This document shows positions 34,422 to 47,104 of a stretch of 64,000 nt of DNA, one piece after another. Position 1 is the first letter of the stretch. Each line of letters opens with the position of its first letter. Source of the DNA: Siderastrea radians (taxonomy: Eukaryota > Cnidaria > Anthozoa > Scleractinia > Rhizangiidae). Where the stretch lies: NCBI GenBank assembly GCA_964017195.1, contig CAXHKT010000183.1:186001-250000 (forward strand), in the 5' to 3' direction. The notes beneath the pieces were generated by a model, which was not told where the DNA came from, ran no database searches, and saw only the letters and a list, made by a program, of their open reading frames with translations. A program made the position numbers and the translations under genes.

Positions 34422-34752
34422 GTACACAATAAACGTTTTTTTCTGAGCGCCCCGAGGGATTTGCATTATTATTAGGCCAGTGCACAGCCTTGCGCCGCCT
34501 TTCGCAGCCTTGCGCAGTGAACAACACCTTTTTTAGCCTCTGGGAAGGCCAAAAATGGGATTTTTTCGCTAAGGATCGCACATATCGCGCTTTTCTACAC
34601 AATAAACTTTTTTTTCTGATAGCCCCGAGGGATTTGCGTTATTATTAGGCCAGTGCGCAGCCTTGCGCAGCCTTGCGCAGTCAACAACACCTTTTTTAGC
34701 CTCTGGGAAGGCCAAAAATGGGGTTTTTTCGCTAAGGATCGCACATATCGCA

Positions 34753-35328
34753 CCTTCTTTGTGCTTTTGCACAAAAGGAATTTTTTTCGGATGGTCCCAG
34801 AGGGATTGAATGCATTTGGGACCTTTGTGCATGCAGCTGAGAGTGCCAATTAGCTTTTTTCTGCTGTTTGGGGCTAATTCAAGCCCTGAAAAATAATAAT
34901 AATAATAATAATAAATAATAATAACGAATTTTTAAACAGGATGGCCCTTCAGTACATGCATACTGTTATCAAAGGGGTCCTGTAAAAGAAAAATATATAT
35001 AACAATATAAAATAAAATAGATCATATAAAAGGATAAAAGGTAAAAAGTTAAAAATCTATTAAATTATGCTTACTTAACCTATAAAAATACTTCGTTTAA
35101 AGACTGCCTAAATAAAACCCTACTGCTAGTTTGTCTAGTTTGCAGCACTTTTTAGTATCGCCAAATTCGATAAAAATAGTGCCAAATGGAATGTTTCTTG
35201 GTGCCGCAACGGGATCAGGGGTGCTTTTGTGCTGGGGCCGTTGCACCAAAACCAGCACTTTTTTGAGGGACCCACCCCACCCCTCTCAAAACTGAAATTC
35301 CCACCTTATCGACAAAATCGCAAACTTT
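34753..35328. repeat. BC module 31, beta, with insert type 1
   Basis: Copy of 5903 with private CTGCTGTTTGG. Followed by eight A monomers. Confidence 0.92.
34894..35140. mobile_element. 247-bp AT-rich insert, copy 5 (type 1)
   Basis: Same junctions and diagnostic bases as copies 1 and 3. Confidence 0.72.
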
Positions 35329-36039
35329 GTACACAAAAAACTTTTTTTTCTGATAGCCCCGAGGGATTTGCATTATTATTAGGCCAGTGCGCAGCCTTGC
35401 GCAGCCTTGCGCAGTGAACAACACCTTTTTTAGCCTCTGGGAAGGCCAAAAATGGGGTTTTTTCGCTAAGGATCGCACATATCGCGCTTTTCTACACAAT
35501 AAACTTTTTTTCTGATAGCCCCGAGGGATTTGCGTTATTATTAGGCCAGTGCGCAGCCTTGCGCAGCCTTGCGCAGTGAACAACACCTTTTTTAGCCTCT
35601 GGGAAGGCCAAAAATGGGGTTTTTTCGCTAAGGATCGCACATATCGCGCTTTTCTACACAATAAACTTTTTTTTCTGATAGCCCCGAGGGATTTGCGTTA
35701 TTATTAGGCCAGTGCGCAGCCTTGCGCTGCCTTGCGCAGTCAACAACACCTTTTTTAGCCTCTGGGAAGGCCAAAAATGGGGTTTTTTCGCTAAGGATCG
35801 CACATATCGCGCTTTTCTACACAATAAACTTTTTTTTCTGATAGCCCCGAGGGATTTGCGTTATTATTAGGCCAGTGCGCAGCCTTGCGCAGCCTTGCGC
35901 AGTGAACAACACCTTTTTTAGCCTCTGTTAAGGCCAAAAATGGGGTTTTTTTGCTAAGGATCGCACATATCGCGCTTTTCTACACAATAAACTTTTTTTT
36001 CTGATAGCCCCGAGGGATTTGCGTTATTATTAGGCCAGT

Positions 36040-36089
36040 GCGCAGCCTTGCGCAGCCTTGCGCAGCCTTGCGCAGCCTTGCGCAGCCTT
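36040..36089. repeat. 10-bp subrepeat expansion, five units
   Basis: Copy of 7190. Confidence 0.9.
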
Positions 36090-36655
36090 GCGCAGTGAAC
36101 AACACTTTTTTTAGCCTCTGGGAAGGCCAAAAATGGGGTTTTTTTGCTAAGGATCGCACATATCGCCCTTTTCTACACAATAAACTTTTGTTTCTGATAG
36201 CCCCGAGGGATTTGCGTTATTATTAGGCCAGTGCGCAGCCTTGCGCAGTGAACAACACCTTCTTTAGCCTCTGGGAAGGCCAAAAATGGGGTTTTTTCGC
36301 TAAGGGTCGCACATTTCGCGCTTTTCTACACAATAAACTTTTTTTCTGATAGCCCCGAGGGATTTGCGTTATTATTAGGCCAGTGCGCAGCCTTGCGCAG
36401 CCTTGCGCAGTGAACAACACCTTCTTTAGCCTCTGGGAAGGCCAAAAATGGGGTTTTTTCGCTAAGGATCGCACATATCGCGCTTTTCTACACAATAAAC
36501 TTTTTTTTCTGATAGCCCCGAGGGATTTGCGTTATTATTAGGCCAGTGCGCAGCCTTGCGCAGCCTTGCGCAGCCTTGCGCAGTGAACAACACCTTTTTT
36601 AGCCTCTGGGAAGGCCAAAAATGGGGTTTTTTCGCTAAGGATCGCACATATCGCA

Positions 36656-37231
36656 CCTTCTTTGTGCTTTTGCACAAAAGGAATTTTTTTCGGATGGTCC
36701 CAGAGGGATTGAATGCATTTGGCACCTTTGTGCATGCAGCTGAGAGCGCCAATTAGCTTTTTTCTGCTTTTTGGGGCTAATTCAAGCCCTGAAAAATAAT
36801 AATAATAATAATAATAAATAATAATAACGAATTTTTAAACAGGATGGCCCTTCAGTACATGCGTACTGTTATCAAAGGGGTCCTGTAAAAGAAAAATATA
36901 TATAACAATATAAAATAAAATACATCATATAAAAGGATAAAAGGTAAAAAGTTAAAAATCTATTAAATTATGCTTACTTAACCTATAAAAATACTTTGTT
37001 TAAAGACTGCCTAAATAAAACCCTACTGCTAGTTTGTCTAGTTTGCAGCACTTTTTAGTATCGCCAAATTCGATAAAAATAGTGCCAAATGGAATGTTTG
37101 TTGGTGCCGCAACGGGATCAGGGGTGCTTTTGTGCTGGGGCCGTTGCACCAAAACCAGCACTTTTTTGAGGGACCCACCCCACCCCTCTCAAAACTGAAA
37201 TTCCCACCTTATCGACAAAATCGCAGACTTT
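36656..37231. repeat. BC module 32, beta, with insert type 2
   Basis: Copy of 7806. Followed by five A monomers. Confidence 0.92.
36797..37043. mobile_element. 247-bp AT-rich insert, copy 6 (type 2)
   Basis: Same junctions and diagnostic bases as copies 2 and 4. Confidence 0.72.
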
Positions 37232-38039
37232 GTACACAATAACCTTTTTTTTCTGATAGCCCCGAGGGATTTGCATTATTATTAGGCCAGTGTGCAGCCT
37301 TGCGCAGCCTTGCGCAGCCTTGCGCAGTGAACAACACCTTTTTTAGCCTCTGGGAAGGCCAAAAATGGGGTTTTTTCGCTAAGGATCGCACATATCGCGC
37401 TTTTCTACACAATAAACTTTTTTTCTGATAGCCCCGAGGGATTTGCGTTATTATTAGGCCAGTGCGCAGCCTTGCGCAGACTTGCACAGTAAACAACACC
37501 TTTTTTAGCCTCCGGGAAGGCCAAAAATGGGTTTTTTCGCTAAGGATCGCACATATCGCGCTTTTCTACACAATAAACTTTTTTTTCTGATAGCCCCGAG
37601 GGATTTGCGTTATTATTAGGCCAGTGCGCAGCCTTGCGCAGTGAACAACACCTTTTTTAGCCTCTGGGAAGGCCAAAAATGGGGTTTTTTCGCTAAGGAT
37701 CGCACATATCGCGCTTTTCTACACAATAAACTTTTTTTTCTGATAGCCCCGAGGGATTTGCGTTATTATTAGGCCAGTGCGCAGCCTTGTGCAGCCTTGC
37801 GCAGTGAACAACACCTTTTTTAGCCTCTGGGAAGGCCAAAAATGGGGTTTTTTTGCTAAGGATCGCACATATCGCGCTTTTCTACACAATAAACTTTTTT
37901 TTCTGATAGCCCCGAGGGCTTTGTGTTATTATTAGGCCAGTGCGCAGCCTTGCGCAGCCTTGCGCAGTGAACAACAACTTTTTTAGCCTCTGGGAAGGCC
38001 AAAAATGGAGTTTTTTCCCTAAGGATCGCACATATCGCG

Positions 38040-38369
38040 CCTTCTTTGTGCTTTTGCACAAAAGGAATTTTTTTCGGATGGTCCCAGAGGGATTGAATGC
38101 ATTTGGGACCTTTGTGCATCCAGCTGAGAGCGCCAATTAGCTTTTTTCTGCTTTTGGGGGCTGATACAAGCCCTGAAAAGGTGCAGCACTTTTTAGTATC
38201 GCCAAATTCGATAAAAATAGTGCCAAATGGAATGTTTTTTGGTGCCGCAACGGGATCAGGGGTGCTTTTGTGCTGGGGCCGTTGCACCAAAACCAGCACT
38301 TTTTTGAGGGACCCACCCCACCCCTCTCAAAACTGAAATTCCCACCTTATCGACAAAATCGCAGACTTT
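38040..38369. repeat. BC module 33, alpha-like in beta domain
   Basis: Copy of 13656, offset 24,384. Followed by four A monomers, one with private GAACAAAACC (38,822). Confidence 0.92.
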
Positions 38370-38753
38370 CTACACAATAAACTTTTTTTTCTGATAACCC
38401 CGAGGGATTTGCATTATTATTAGGCCAGAGCGCAGCCTTGCGCAGCCTTGCGCAGTGAACAACACCTTTTTTAGCCTCTGGGAAGGCCAAAAATGGGGTT
38501 TTTTCGCTAAGGATCGCACATATCGCGCTTTTCTACACAATAAACATTTTTTCTGATAGCCCCGAGGGATTTGCGTTATTATTAGGCCAGTGCGCAGCCT
38601 TGCGCAGCCTTGCGCAGTGAACAACACCTTTTTTAGCCTCTGGGAAGGCCAAAAATGGGGTTTTTTCGCTAAGGATCGCACATATCGCGCTTTTCTACAC
38701 AATAAACTTTTTTTTCTGATAGCCCCATGGATTTGCGTTATTATTAGGCCAGT

Positions 38754-38813
38754 GCACAGCCTTGCGCAGCCTTGCGCAGCCTTGCGCAGCCTTGCGCAGC
38801 CTTGCACAGCCTT
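38754..38813. repeat. 10-bp subrepeat expansion, six units
   Basis: Copy of 14370. Confidence 0.9.
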
Positions 38814-39054
38814 GCACAGTGAACAAAACCTTTTTTAGCCTCTGGGAAGGCCAAAAATGGGGTTTTTTCGCTAAGGATCGCACATAACGCGCTTTTCTAC
38901 ACAATAAACTTTTTTTTCTGATAGCCCCGAGGGCTTTGCGTTATTATTAGGCCAGTGCGCAGCCTTGCGCAGCCTTGCGCAGTGAACAACACCTTTTTTA
39001 GCCTCTGGGAAGGCCAAAAATGGGGTTTTTTCCCTAAGGATCGCACATATCGCA

Positions 39055-39384
39055 CCTTCTTTGTGCTTTTGCACAAAAGGAATTTTTTTCGGATGGTCCC
39101 AGAGGGATTGAATGCATTTGGGACCTTTGTGCATGCAGCTGAGAGCGCCAATTAGCTTTTTTCTGCTTTTTGGGGCTAATTCAAGCCCTGAAAAAGTGCA
39201 GCACTTTTTAGTATCGCCAAATTCGATAAAAATAGTGCCAAATAGAATGTTTTTTGGTGCCGCAACGGGATCTGGGGTGCTTTTGTGTTGGGGCCGTTGC
39301 ACCAAAACCAGCACGTTTTTGAGGGACCCATCCCACAGCTCTCAAAACTGAAATTCCCACCTTATCGACAAAATCGCAGACCTT
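39055..39384. repeat. BC module 34, beta
   Basis: Copy of 14671. Followed by six A monomers, one with GGGGTATTTTCGC shared with the 45.58-kb copy. Confidence 0.92.
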
Positions 39385-40358
39385 GTACACAATAAACTTT
39401 TTTTTCTGGTAGCCCCGAGGAATTTGCGTTATTATTAGGCCAGTGCGCAGCCTTGTGCAGCCTTGCGCAGTGAACAACACCTTTTTTAGCCTCTGGGAAG
39501 GCCAAAAATGGGGTTTTTTCGCTAAGGAGCGCACATATCGCGCTTTTCTACACTATAAACTTTTTTTTCTGATAGCCCCGAGGGATTTGCGTTATTATTA
39601 GGCCAGTGCGCAGCCTTGTGCAGCCTTGCGCAGTGAACAACACCTTTTTTAGCCTCTGGGAAGGCAAAAAATGGGCTTTTTTCGCTAAGGATCGCACATA
39701 TCGCGCTTTTCTACACAATAAACTTTTTTTTTCTGATAGCCCCGAGGGATTTGCGTTTTTATTAGGCCAGTGCGCAGCCTTGCGCAGCCTTGCGCAGTGA
39801 ACAACACCTTTTTTAGCCTCTGGGAAGGCCAAAAATGGGGTATTTTCGCTAAGGATCGCACATATCGCGCTTTTCTCCACAATAAACTTTTTTTTCTGAT
39901 AGCCCCGAGGGATTTGCGTTATTATTAGGCCAGTGCGCAGCCTTGCGCAGCCTTGCGCAGTGAACAACACCTTTTTTAGCCTCTGGGAAGGCCAAAAATG
40001 GGGTTTTTTCGCTAAGGATCGCACATATCGCGCTTTTCTACACAATAAACTTTTTTTTCTGATAGCCCCGAGGGATTTGCGTTATTACTAGGCCAGTGCG
40101 CAGCCTTGCGCAGCCTTGCGCAGTGAACAACACCTTTTTTAGCCTCTGGGAAGGCCAAAAATGGGGTTTTTTCGCTAAGGATCGCACATATCGCGCTTTT
40201 CTACACAATTAATTTTTTTTTCTGATAGCCCCGAGGGATTTGCGTTATTATTAGGCCAGTGCGCAGCTTTGCGCAGCCTTGCGCAGTGAACAACACCTTT
40301 TTTGGCCCTTGGGAAGGCCAAAAATGGGCTTTTTTCCCTAAGGATCGCACGTATCGCA

Positions 40359-40688
40359 TCTTCTTTGTGCTTTTGCACAAATGGAATTTTTTTCGGATGG
40401 TCCCAGAGGGATTGAATGCATTTGGGACCTTTGTGCATGCAGCTGAGAGCGCCAATTAGCTTTTTTCTGCTTTTTTGGGCTCATTCAAGCCCTGAAAAAG
40501 TGCAGCACTTTTTAGTATCGCCAAATTCGATAAAAATAGTGCCAAATGGAATGTTTTTTGGTGCCGCAACGGGATCGGGGGTGCTTTTGTGCTGGGGCCG
40601 TTGCACCAAAACCAGCACTTTTTTGAGGGACCCACCCCACCCCTCTCAAAACTGAAATTCCCACCTTATCGACAAAATCGCAGACTTT
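40359..40688. repeat. BC module 35, beta
   Basis: Copy of 15975. Followed by about ten A monomers, the longest module-to-module gap, spanning the 5.73-kb duplication junction at 41,450. Confidence 0.92.
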
Positions 40689-41246
40689 GTACACAATAAA
40701 CTTTTTTTTCTGATAGCCCCGAGGGATTTGCATTATTATTAGGCCAGTGCGCAGCCTTGCGCAGCCTTGCACAGTCAAAAACACCTTTTTTAGCCTCTGG
40801 GAAGGCCAAAAATGGGGTTTTTTCGCTAAGGATCGCACATATCGCGCTTTTCTACACAATAAACTTTTTTTTCTAATAGCCCGGAGGGATTTGCGTTATT
40901 ATTAGCCCAGTGCGCAGCCTTGCGCAGCCTTGCGGAGCCTTGCGCAGTGAACAACACCTTTTTTATCCTCTGGGAAGGCCAAAAATGGGGTTTTTTCGCT
41001 AAGGATCGCACATATCGCGCTTTTCTACACAATAAACTTTTTTTTTGATAGCCCTGAGAGATTTGCGTTATTATTAGGCCAGTGGGCAGCCTTGCGCAGC
41101 CTTGCGCAGTGAACAACACCTTTTTTAGCCTCTGGGAAGGCCAAAAATGGGGTTTTTTCGCTAAGGATCGCACATATCGCGCTTTTCTACACAATAAACT
41201 TTTTTTTCTGATAGCCCCGAGGGATTCGCGTTATTATTAGGCCAGT

Positions 41247-41296
41247 GCGCAGCCTTGCGCAGCCTTGCGCAGCCTTGCGCAGCCTTGCGCAGCCTT
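41247..41296. repeat. 10-bp subrepeat expansion, five units
   Basis: Copy of 16863, just left of the 5.73-kb duplication junction. Confidence 0.9.
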
Positions 41297-41765
41297 GCGC
41301 AGTGAACAACACCTTTTTTAGCCTCTGGGAAGGCCAAAAATGGGGTTTTTTCGCTAAGGATCGCACATATCGCGCTTTTCTACACAATAAACTTTTTTTT
41401 CTGATAGCCCCGAGGGATTTGCGTTATTATTAGGCCAGTGCGCAGCCTTGCGCTGCCTTGCGCAGTCAACAACACCTTTTTTAGCCTCTGGGAAGGCCAA
41501 AAATGGGGTTTTTTCGCTAAGGATCGCACATATCGCGCTTTTCTACACAATAAACTTTTTTTTCTGATAGCCCCGAGGGATTTGCGTTATTATTAGGCCA
41601 GTGCGCAGCCTTGCGCAGCCTTGCGCAGTGAACAACACCTTTTTTAGCCTCTGTTAAGGCCAAAAATGGGGTTTTTTTGCTAAGGATCGCACATATCGCG
41701 CTTTTCTACACAATAAACTTTTTTTTCTGATAGCCCCGAGGGATTTGCGTTATTATTAGGCCAGT

Positions 41766-41825
41766 GCGCAGCCTTGCGCAGCCTTGCGCAGCCTTGCGCA
41801 GCCTTGCGCAGCCTTGCGCAGCCTT
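41766..41825. repeat. 10-bp subrepeat expansion, six units
   Basis: Copy of 36040 with one more unit, followed by GCCCAGTGAAC; the reason the 5.73-kb period changes from 5,726 to 5,736. Confidence 0.9.
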
Positions 41826-42391
41826 GCCCAGTGAACAACACTTTTTTTAGCCTCTGGGAAGGCCAAAAATGGGGTTTTTTTGCTAAGGATCGCACATATC
41901 GCCCTTTTCTACACAATAAACTTTTGTTTCTGATAGCCCCGAGGGATTTGCGTTATTATTAGGCCAGTGCGCAGCCTTGCGCAGTGAACAACACCTTCTT
42001 TAGCCTCTGGGAAGGCCAAAAATGGGGTTTTTTCGCTAAGGGTCGCACATTTCGCGCTTTTCTACACAATAAACTTTTTTTCTGATAGCCCCGAGGGATT
42101 TGCGTTATTATTAGGCCAGTGCGCAGCCTTGCGCAGCCTTGCGCAGTGAACAACACCTTCTTTAGCCTCTGGGAAGGCCAAAAATGGGGTTTTTTCGCTA
42201 AGGATCGCACATATCGCGCTTTTCTACACAATAAACTTTTTTTTCTGATAGCCCCGAGGGATTTGCGTTATTATTAGGCCAGTGCGCAGCCTTGCGCAGC
42301 CTTGCGCAGCCTTGCGCAGTGAACAACACCTTTTTTAGCCTCTGGGAAGGCCAAAAATGGGGTTTTTTCGCTAAGGATCGCACATATCGCA

Positions 42392-42967
42392 CCTTCTTTG
42401 TGCTTTTGCACAAAAGGAATTTTTTTCGGATGGTCCCAGAGGGATTGAATGCATTTGGCACCTTTGTGCATGCAGCTGAGAGCGCCAATTAGCTTTTTTC
42501 TGCTTTTTGGGGCTAATTCAAGCCCTGAAAAATAATAATAATAATAATAATAAATAATAATAACGAATTTTTAAACAGGATGGCCCTTCAGTACATGCGT
42601 ACTGTTATCAAAGGGGTCCTGTAAAAGAAAAATATATATAACAATATAAAATAAAATACATCATATAAAAGGATAAAAGGTAAAAAGTTAAAAATCTATT
42701 AAATTATGCTTACTTAACCTATAAAAATACTTTGTTTAAAGACTGCCTAAATAAAACCCTACTGCTAGTTTGTCTAGTTTGCAGCACTTTTTAGTATCGC
42801 CAAATTCGATAAAAATAGTGCCAAATGGAATGTTTGTTGGTGCCGCAACGGGATCAGGGGTGCTTTTGTGCTGGGGCCGTTGCACCAAAACCAGCACTTT
42901 TTTGAGGGACCCACCCCACCCCTCTCAAAACTGAAATTCCCACCTTATCGACAAAATCGCAGACTTT
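42392..42967. repeat. BC module 36, beta, with insert type 2
   Basis: Copy of 36656, offset 5,736. Followed by five A monomers. Confidence 0.92.
42533..42779. mobile_element. 247-bp AT-rich insert, copy 7 (type 2)
   Basis: Same junctions and diagnostic bases as copies 2, 4 and 6; the last copy in the window. Confidence 0.72.
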
Positions 42968-43775
42968 GTACACAATAACCTTTTTTTTCTGATAGCCCCG
43001 AGGGATTTGCATTATTATTAGGCCAGTGTGCAGCCTTGCGCAGCCTTGCGCAGCCTTGCGCAGTGAACAACACCTTTTTTAGCCTCTGGGAAGGCCAAAA
43101 ATGGGGTTTTTTCGCTAAGGATCGCACATATCGCGCTTTTCTACACAATAAACTTTTTTTCTGATAGCCCCGAGGGATTTGCGTTATTATTAGGCCAGTG
43201 CGCAGCCTTGCGCAGACTTGCACAGTAAACAACACCTTTTTTAGCCTCCGGGAAGGCCAAAAATGGGTTTTTTCGCTAAGGATCGCACATATCGCGCTTT
43301 TCTACACAATAAACTTTTTTTTCTGATAGCCCCGAGGGATTTGCGTTATTATTAGGCCAGTGCGCAGCCTTGCGCAGTGAACAACACCTTTTTTAGCCTC
43401 TGGGAAGGCCAAAAATGGGGTTTTTTCGCTAAGGATCGCACATATCGCGCTTTTCTACACAATAAACTTTTTTTTCTGATAGCCCCGAGGGATTTGCGTT
43501 ATTATTAGGCCAGTGCGCAGCCTTGTGCAGCCTTGCGCAGTGAACAACACCTTTTTTAGCCTCTGGGAAGGCCAAAAATGGGGTTTTTTTGCTAAGGATC
43601 GCACATATCGCGCTTTTCTACACAATAAACTTTTTTTTCTGATAGCCCCGAGGGCTTTGTGTTATTATTAGGCCAGTGCGCAGCCTTGCGCAGCCTTGCG
43701 CAGTGAACAACAACTTTTTTAGCCTCTGGGAAGGCCAAAAATGGAGTTTTTTCCCTAAGGATCGCACATATCGCG

Positions 43776-44105
43776 CCTTCTTTGTGCTTTTGCACAAAAG
43801 GAATTTTTTTCGGATGGTCCCAGAGGGATTGAATGCATTTGGGACCTTTGTGCATCCAGCTGAGAGCGCCAATTAGCTTTTTTCTGCTTTTGGGGGCTGA
43901 TACAAGCCCTGAAAAGGTGCAGCACTTTTTAGTATCGCCAAATTCGATAAAAATAGTGCCAAATGGAATGTTTTTTGGTGCCGCAACGGGATCAGGGGTG
44001 CTTTTGTGCTGGGGCCGTTGCACCAAAACCAGCACTTTTTTGAGGGACCCACCCCACCCCTCTCAAAACTGAAATTCCCACCTTATCGACAAAATCGCAG
44101 ACTTT
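43776..44105. repeat. BC module 37, alpha-like in beta domain
   Basis: Copy of 38040. Followed by four A monomers. Confidence 0.92.
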
Positions 44106-44489
44106 CTACACAATAAACTTTTTTTTCTGATAACCCCGAGGGATTTGCATTATTATTAGGCCAGAGCGCAGCCTTGCGCAGCCTTGCGCAGTGAACAACA
44201 CCTTTTTTAGCCTCTGGGAAGGCCAAAAATGGGGTTTTTTCGCTAAGGATCGCACATATCGCGCTTTTCTACACAATAAACATTTTTTCTGATAGCCCCG
44301 AGGGATTTGCGTTATTATTAGGCCAGTGCGCAGCCTTGCGCAGCCTTGCGCAGTGAACAACACCTTTTTTAGCCTCTGGGAAGGCCAAAAATGGGGTTTT
44401 TTCGCTAAGGATCGCACATATCGCGCTTTTCTACACAATAAACTTTTTTTTCTGATAGCCCCATGGATTTGCGTTATTATTAGGCCAGT

Positions 44490-44549
44490 GCACAGCCTTG
44501 CGCAGCCTTGCGCAGCCTTGCGCAGCCTTGCGCAGCCTTGCACAGCCTT
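44490..44549. repeat. 10-bp subrepeat expansion, six units
   Basis: Copy of 38754. Confidence 0.9.
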
Positions 44550-44790
44550 GCACAGTGAACAACACCTTTTTTAGCCTCTGGGAAGGCCAAAAATGGGGTT
44601 TTTTCGCTAAGGATCGCACATAACGCGCTTTTCTACACAATAAACTTTTTTTTCTGATAGCCCCGAGGGCTTTGCGTTATTATTAGGCCAGTGCGCAGCC
44701 TTGCGCAGCCTTGCGCAGTGAACAACACCTTTTTTAGCCTCTGGGAAGGCCAAAAATGGGGTTTTTTCCCTAAGGATCGCACATATCGCA

Positions 44791-45120
44791 CCTTCTTTGT
44801 GCTTTTGCACAAAAGGAATTTTTTTCGGATGGTCCCAGAGGGATTGAATGCATTTGGGACCTTTGTGCATGCAGCTGAGAGCGCCAATTAGCTTTTTTCT
44901 GCTTTTTGGGGCTAATTCAAGCCCTGAAAAAGTGCAGCACTTTTTAGTATCGCCAAATTCGATAAAAATAGTGCCAAATAGAATGTTTTTTGGTGCCGCA
45001 ACGGGATCTGGGGTGCTTTTGTGTTGGGGCCGTTGCACCAAAACCAGCACGTTTTTGAGGGACCCATCCCACAGCTCTCAAAACTGAAATTCCCACCTTA
45101 TCGACAAAATCGCAGACCTT
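44791..45120. repeat. BC module 38, beta
   Basis: Copy of 39055. Followed by six A monomers. Confidence 0.92.
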
Positions 45121-46094
45121 GTACACAATAAACTTTTTTTTCTGGTAGCCCCGAGGAATTTGCGTTATTATTAGGCCAGTGCGCAGCCTTGTGCAGCCTT
45201 GCGCAGTGAACAACACCTTTTTTAGCCTCTGGGAAGGCCAAAAATGGGGTTTTTTCGCTAAGGAGCGCACATATCGCGCTTTTCTACACTATAAACTTTT
45301 TTTTCTGATAGCCCCGAGGGATTTGCGTTATTATTAGGCCAGTGCGCAGCCTTGTGCAGCCTTGCGCAGTGAACAACACCTTTTTTAGCCTCTGGGAAGG
45401 CAAAAAATGGGCTTTTTTCGCTAAGGATCGCACATATCGCGCTTTTCTACACAATAAACTTTTTTTTTCTGATAGCCCCGAGGGATTTGCGTTTTTATTA
45501 GGCCAGTGCGCAGCCTTGCGCAGCCTTGCGCAGTGAACAACACCTTTTTTAGCCTCTGGGAAGGCCAAAAATGGGGTATTTTCGCTAAGGATCGCACATA
45601 TCGCGCTTTTCTCCACAATAAACTTTTTTTTCTGATAGCCCCGAGGGATTTGCGTTATTATTAGGCCAGTGCGCAGCCTTGCGCAGCCTTGCGCAGTGAA
45701 CAACACCTTTTTTAGCCTCTGGGAAGGCCAAAAATGGGGTTTTTTCGCTAAGGATCGCACATATCGCGCTTTTCTACACAATAAACTTTTTTTTCTGATA
45801 GCCCCGAGGGATTTGCGTTATTACTAGGCCAGTGCGCAGCCTTGCGCAGCCTTGCGCAGTGAACAACACCTTTTTTAGCCTCTGGGAAGGCCAAAAATGG
45901 GGTTTTTTCGCTAAGGATCGCACATATCGCGCTTTTCTACACAATTAATTTTTTTTTCTGATAGCCCCGAGGGATTTGCGTTATTATTAGGCCAGTGCGC
46001 AGCTTTGCGCAGCCTTGCGCAGTGAACAACACCTTTTTTGGCCCTTGGGAAGGCCAAAAATGGGCTTTTTTCCCTAAGGATCGCACGTATCGCA

Positions 46095-46424
46095 TCTTCT
46101 TTGTGCTTTTGCACAAATGGAATTTTTTTCGGATGGTCCCAGAGGGATTGAATGCATTTGGGACCTTTGTGCATGCAGCTGAGAGCGCCAATTAGCTTTT
46201 TTCTGCTTTTTTGGGCTCATTCAAGCCCTGAAAAAGTGCAGCACTTTTTAGTATCGCCAAATTCGATAAAAATAGTGCCAAATGGAATGTTTTTTGGTGC
46301 CGCAACGGGATCGGGGGTGCTTTTGTGCTGGGGCCGTTGCACCAAAACCAGCACTTTTTTGAGGGACCCACCCCACCCCTCTCAAAACTGAAATTCCCAC
46401 CTTATCGACAAAATCGCAGACTTT
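46095..46424. repeat. BC module 39, beta
   Basis: Copy of 40359 and 15975. Followed by nine A monomers, one with ACACGATAAAC (47,129). Confidence 0.92.
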
Positions 46425-46982
46425 GTACACAATAAACTTTTTTTTCTGATAGCCCCGAGGGATTTGCATTATTATTAGGCCAGTGCGCAGCCTTGCGCAG
46501 CCTTGCACAGTCAAAAACACCTTTTTTAGCCTCTGGGAAGGCCAAAAATGGGGTTTTTTCGCTAAGGATCGCACATATCGCGCTTTTCTACACAATAAAC
46601 TTTTTTTTCTAATAGCCCGGAGGGATTTGCGTTATTATTAGCCCAGTGCGCAGCCTTGCGCAGCCTTGCGGAGCCTTGCGCAGTGAACAACACCTTTTTT
46701 ATCCTCTGGGAAGGCCAAAAATGGGGTTTTTTCGCTAAGGATCGCACATATCGCGCTTTTCTACACAATAAACTTTTTTTTTGATAGCCCTGAGAGATTT
46801 GCGTTATTATTAGGCCAGTGGGCAGCCTTGCGCAGCCTTGCGCAGTGAACAACACCTTTTTTAGCCTCTGGGAAGGCCAAAAATGGGGTTTTTTCGCTAA
46901 GGATCGCACATATCGCGCTTTTCTACACAATAAACTTTTTTTTCTGATAGCCCCGAGGGATTCGCGTTATTATTAGGCCAGT

Positions 46983-47042
46983 GCGCAGCCTTGCGCAGCC
47001 TTGCGCAGCCTTGCGCAGCCTTGCGCAGCCTTGCGCAGCCTT
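46983..47042. repeat. 10-bp subrepeat expansion, six units
   Basis: Copy of 41247 with one extra unit; explains the 1,842- against 1,832-bp period. Confidence 0.9.
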
Positions 47043-47104
47043 GCGCAGTGAACAACACCTTTTTTAGCCTCTGGGAAGGCCAAAAATGGGGTTTTTTCGC
47101 TAAG

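Larger units (their letters stand above)
32961..37430. repeat. Third copy of the 4.47-kb block
   Basis: Modules at 33412, 34092, 34753 and 36656 match 4562, 5242, 5903 and 7806 at an offset of 28,850. Private differences include GTGCAGCC inside the subrepeat near 34005 and CTGCTGTTTGG near 34861. It continues directly into sequence matching 13,042 onward, so it was not tandemly duplicated here. Confidence 0.88.
35725..41450. repeat. About 5.73-kb tandem duplication, copy 1
   Basis: Marker CGCTGCCTTGCGCAGTCAAC at 35725 recurs at 41451. Modules at 36656, 38040, 39055 and 40359. Confidence 0.87.
41451..47090. repeat. About 5.73-kb tandem duplication, copy 2
   Basis: Modules at 42392, 43776, 44791 and 46095. 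The offset is 5,726 at its left end and 5,736 after 41,766 because one extra 10-bp subrepeat is present there (six against five). Confidence 0.87.
45263..47104. repeat. 1,842-bp tandem duplication, copy 1 (right locus)
   Basis: Equivalent of 15,141-16,972 with module 46095 and a six-unit subrepeat at 46983. The first member, 39.53-41.3 kb, is a further copy created by the 5.73-kb duplication. Confidence 0.82.
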
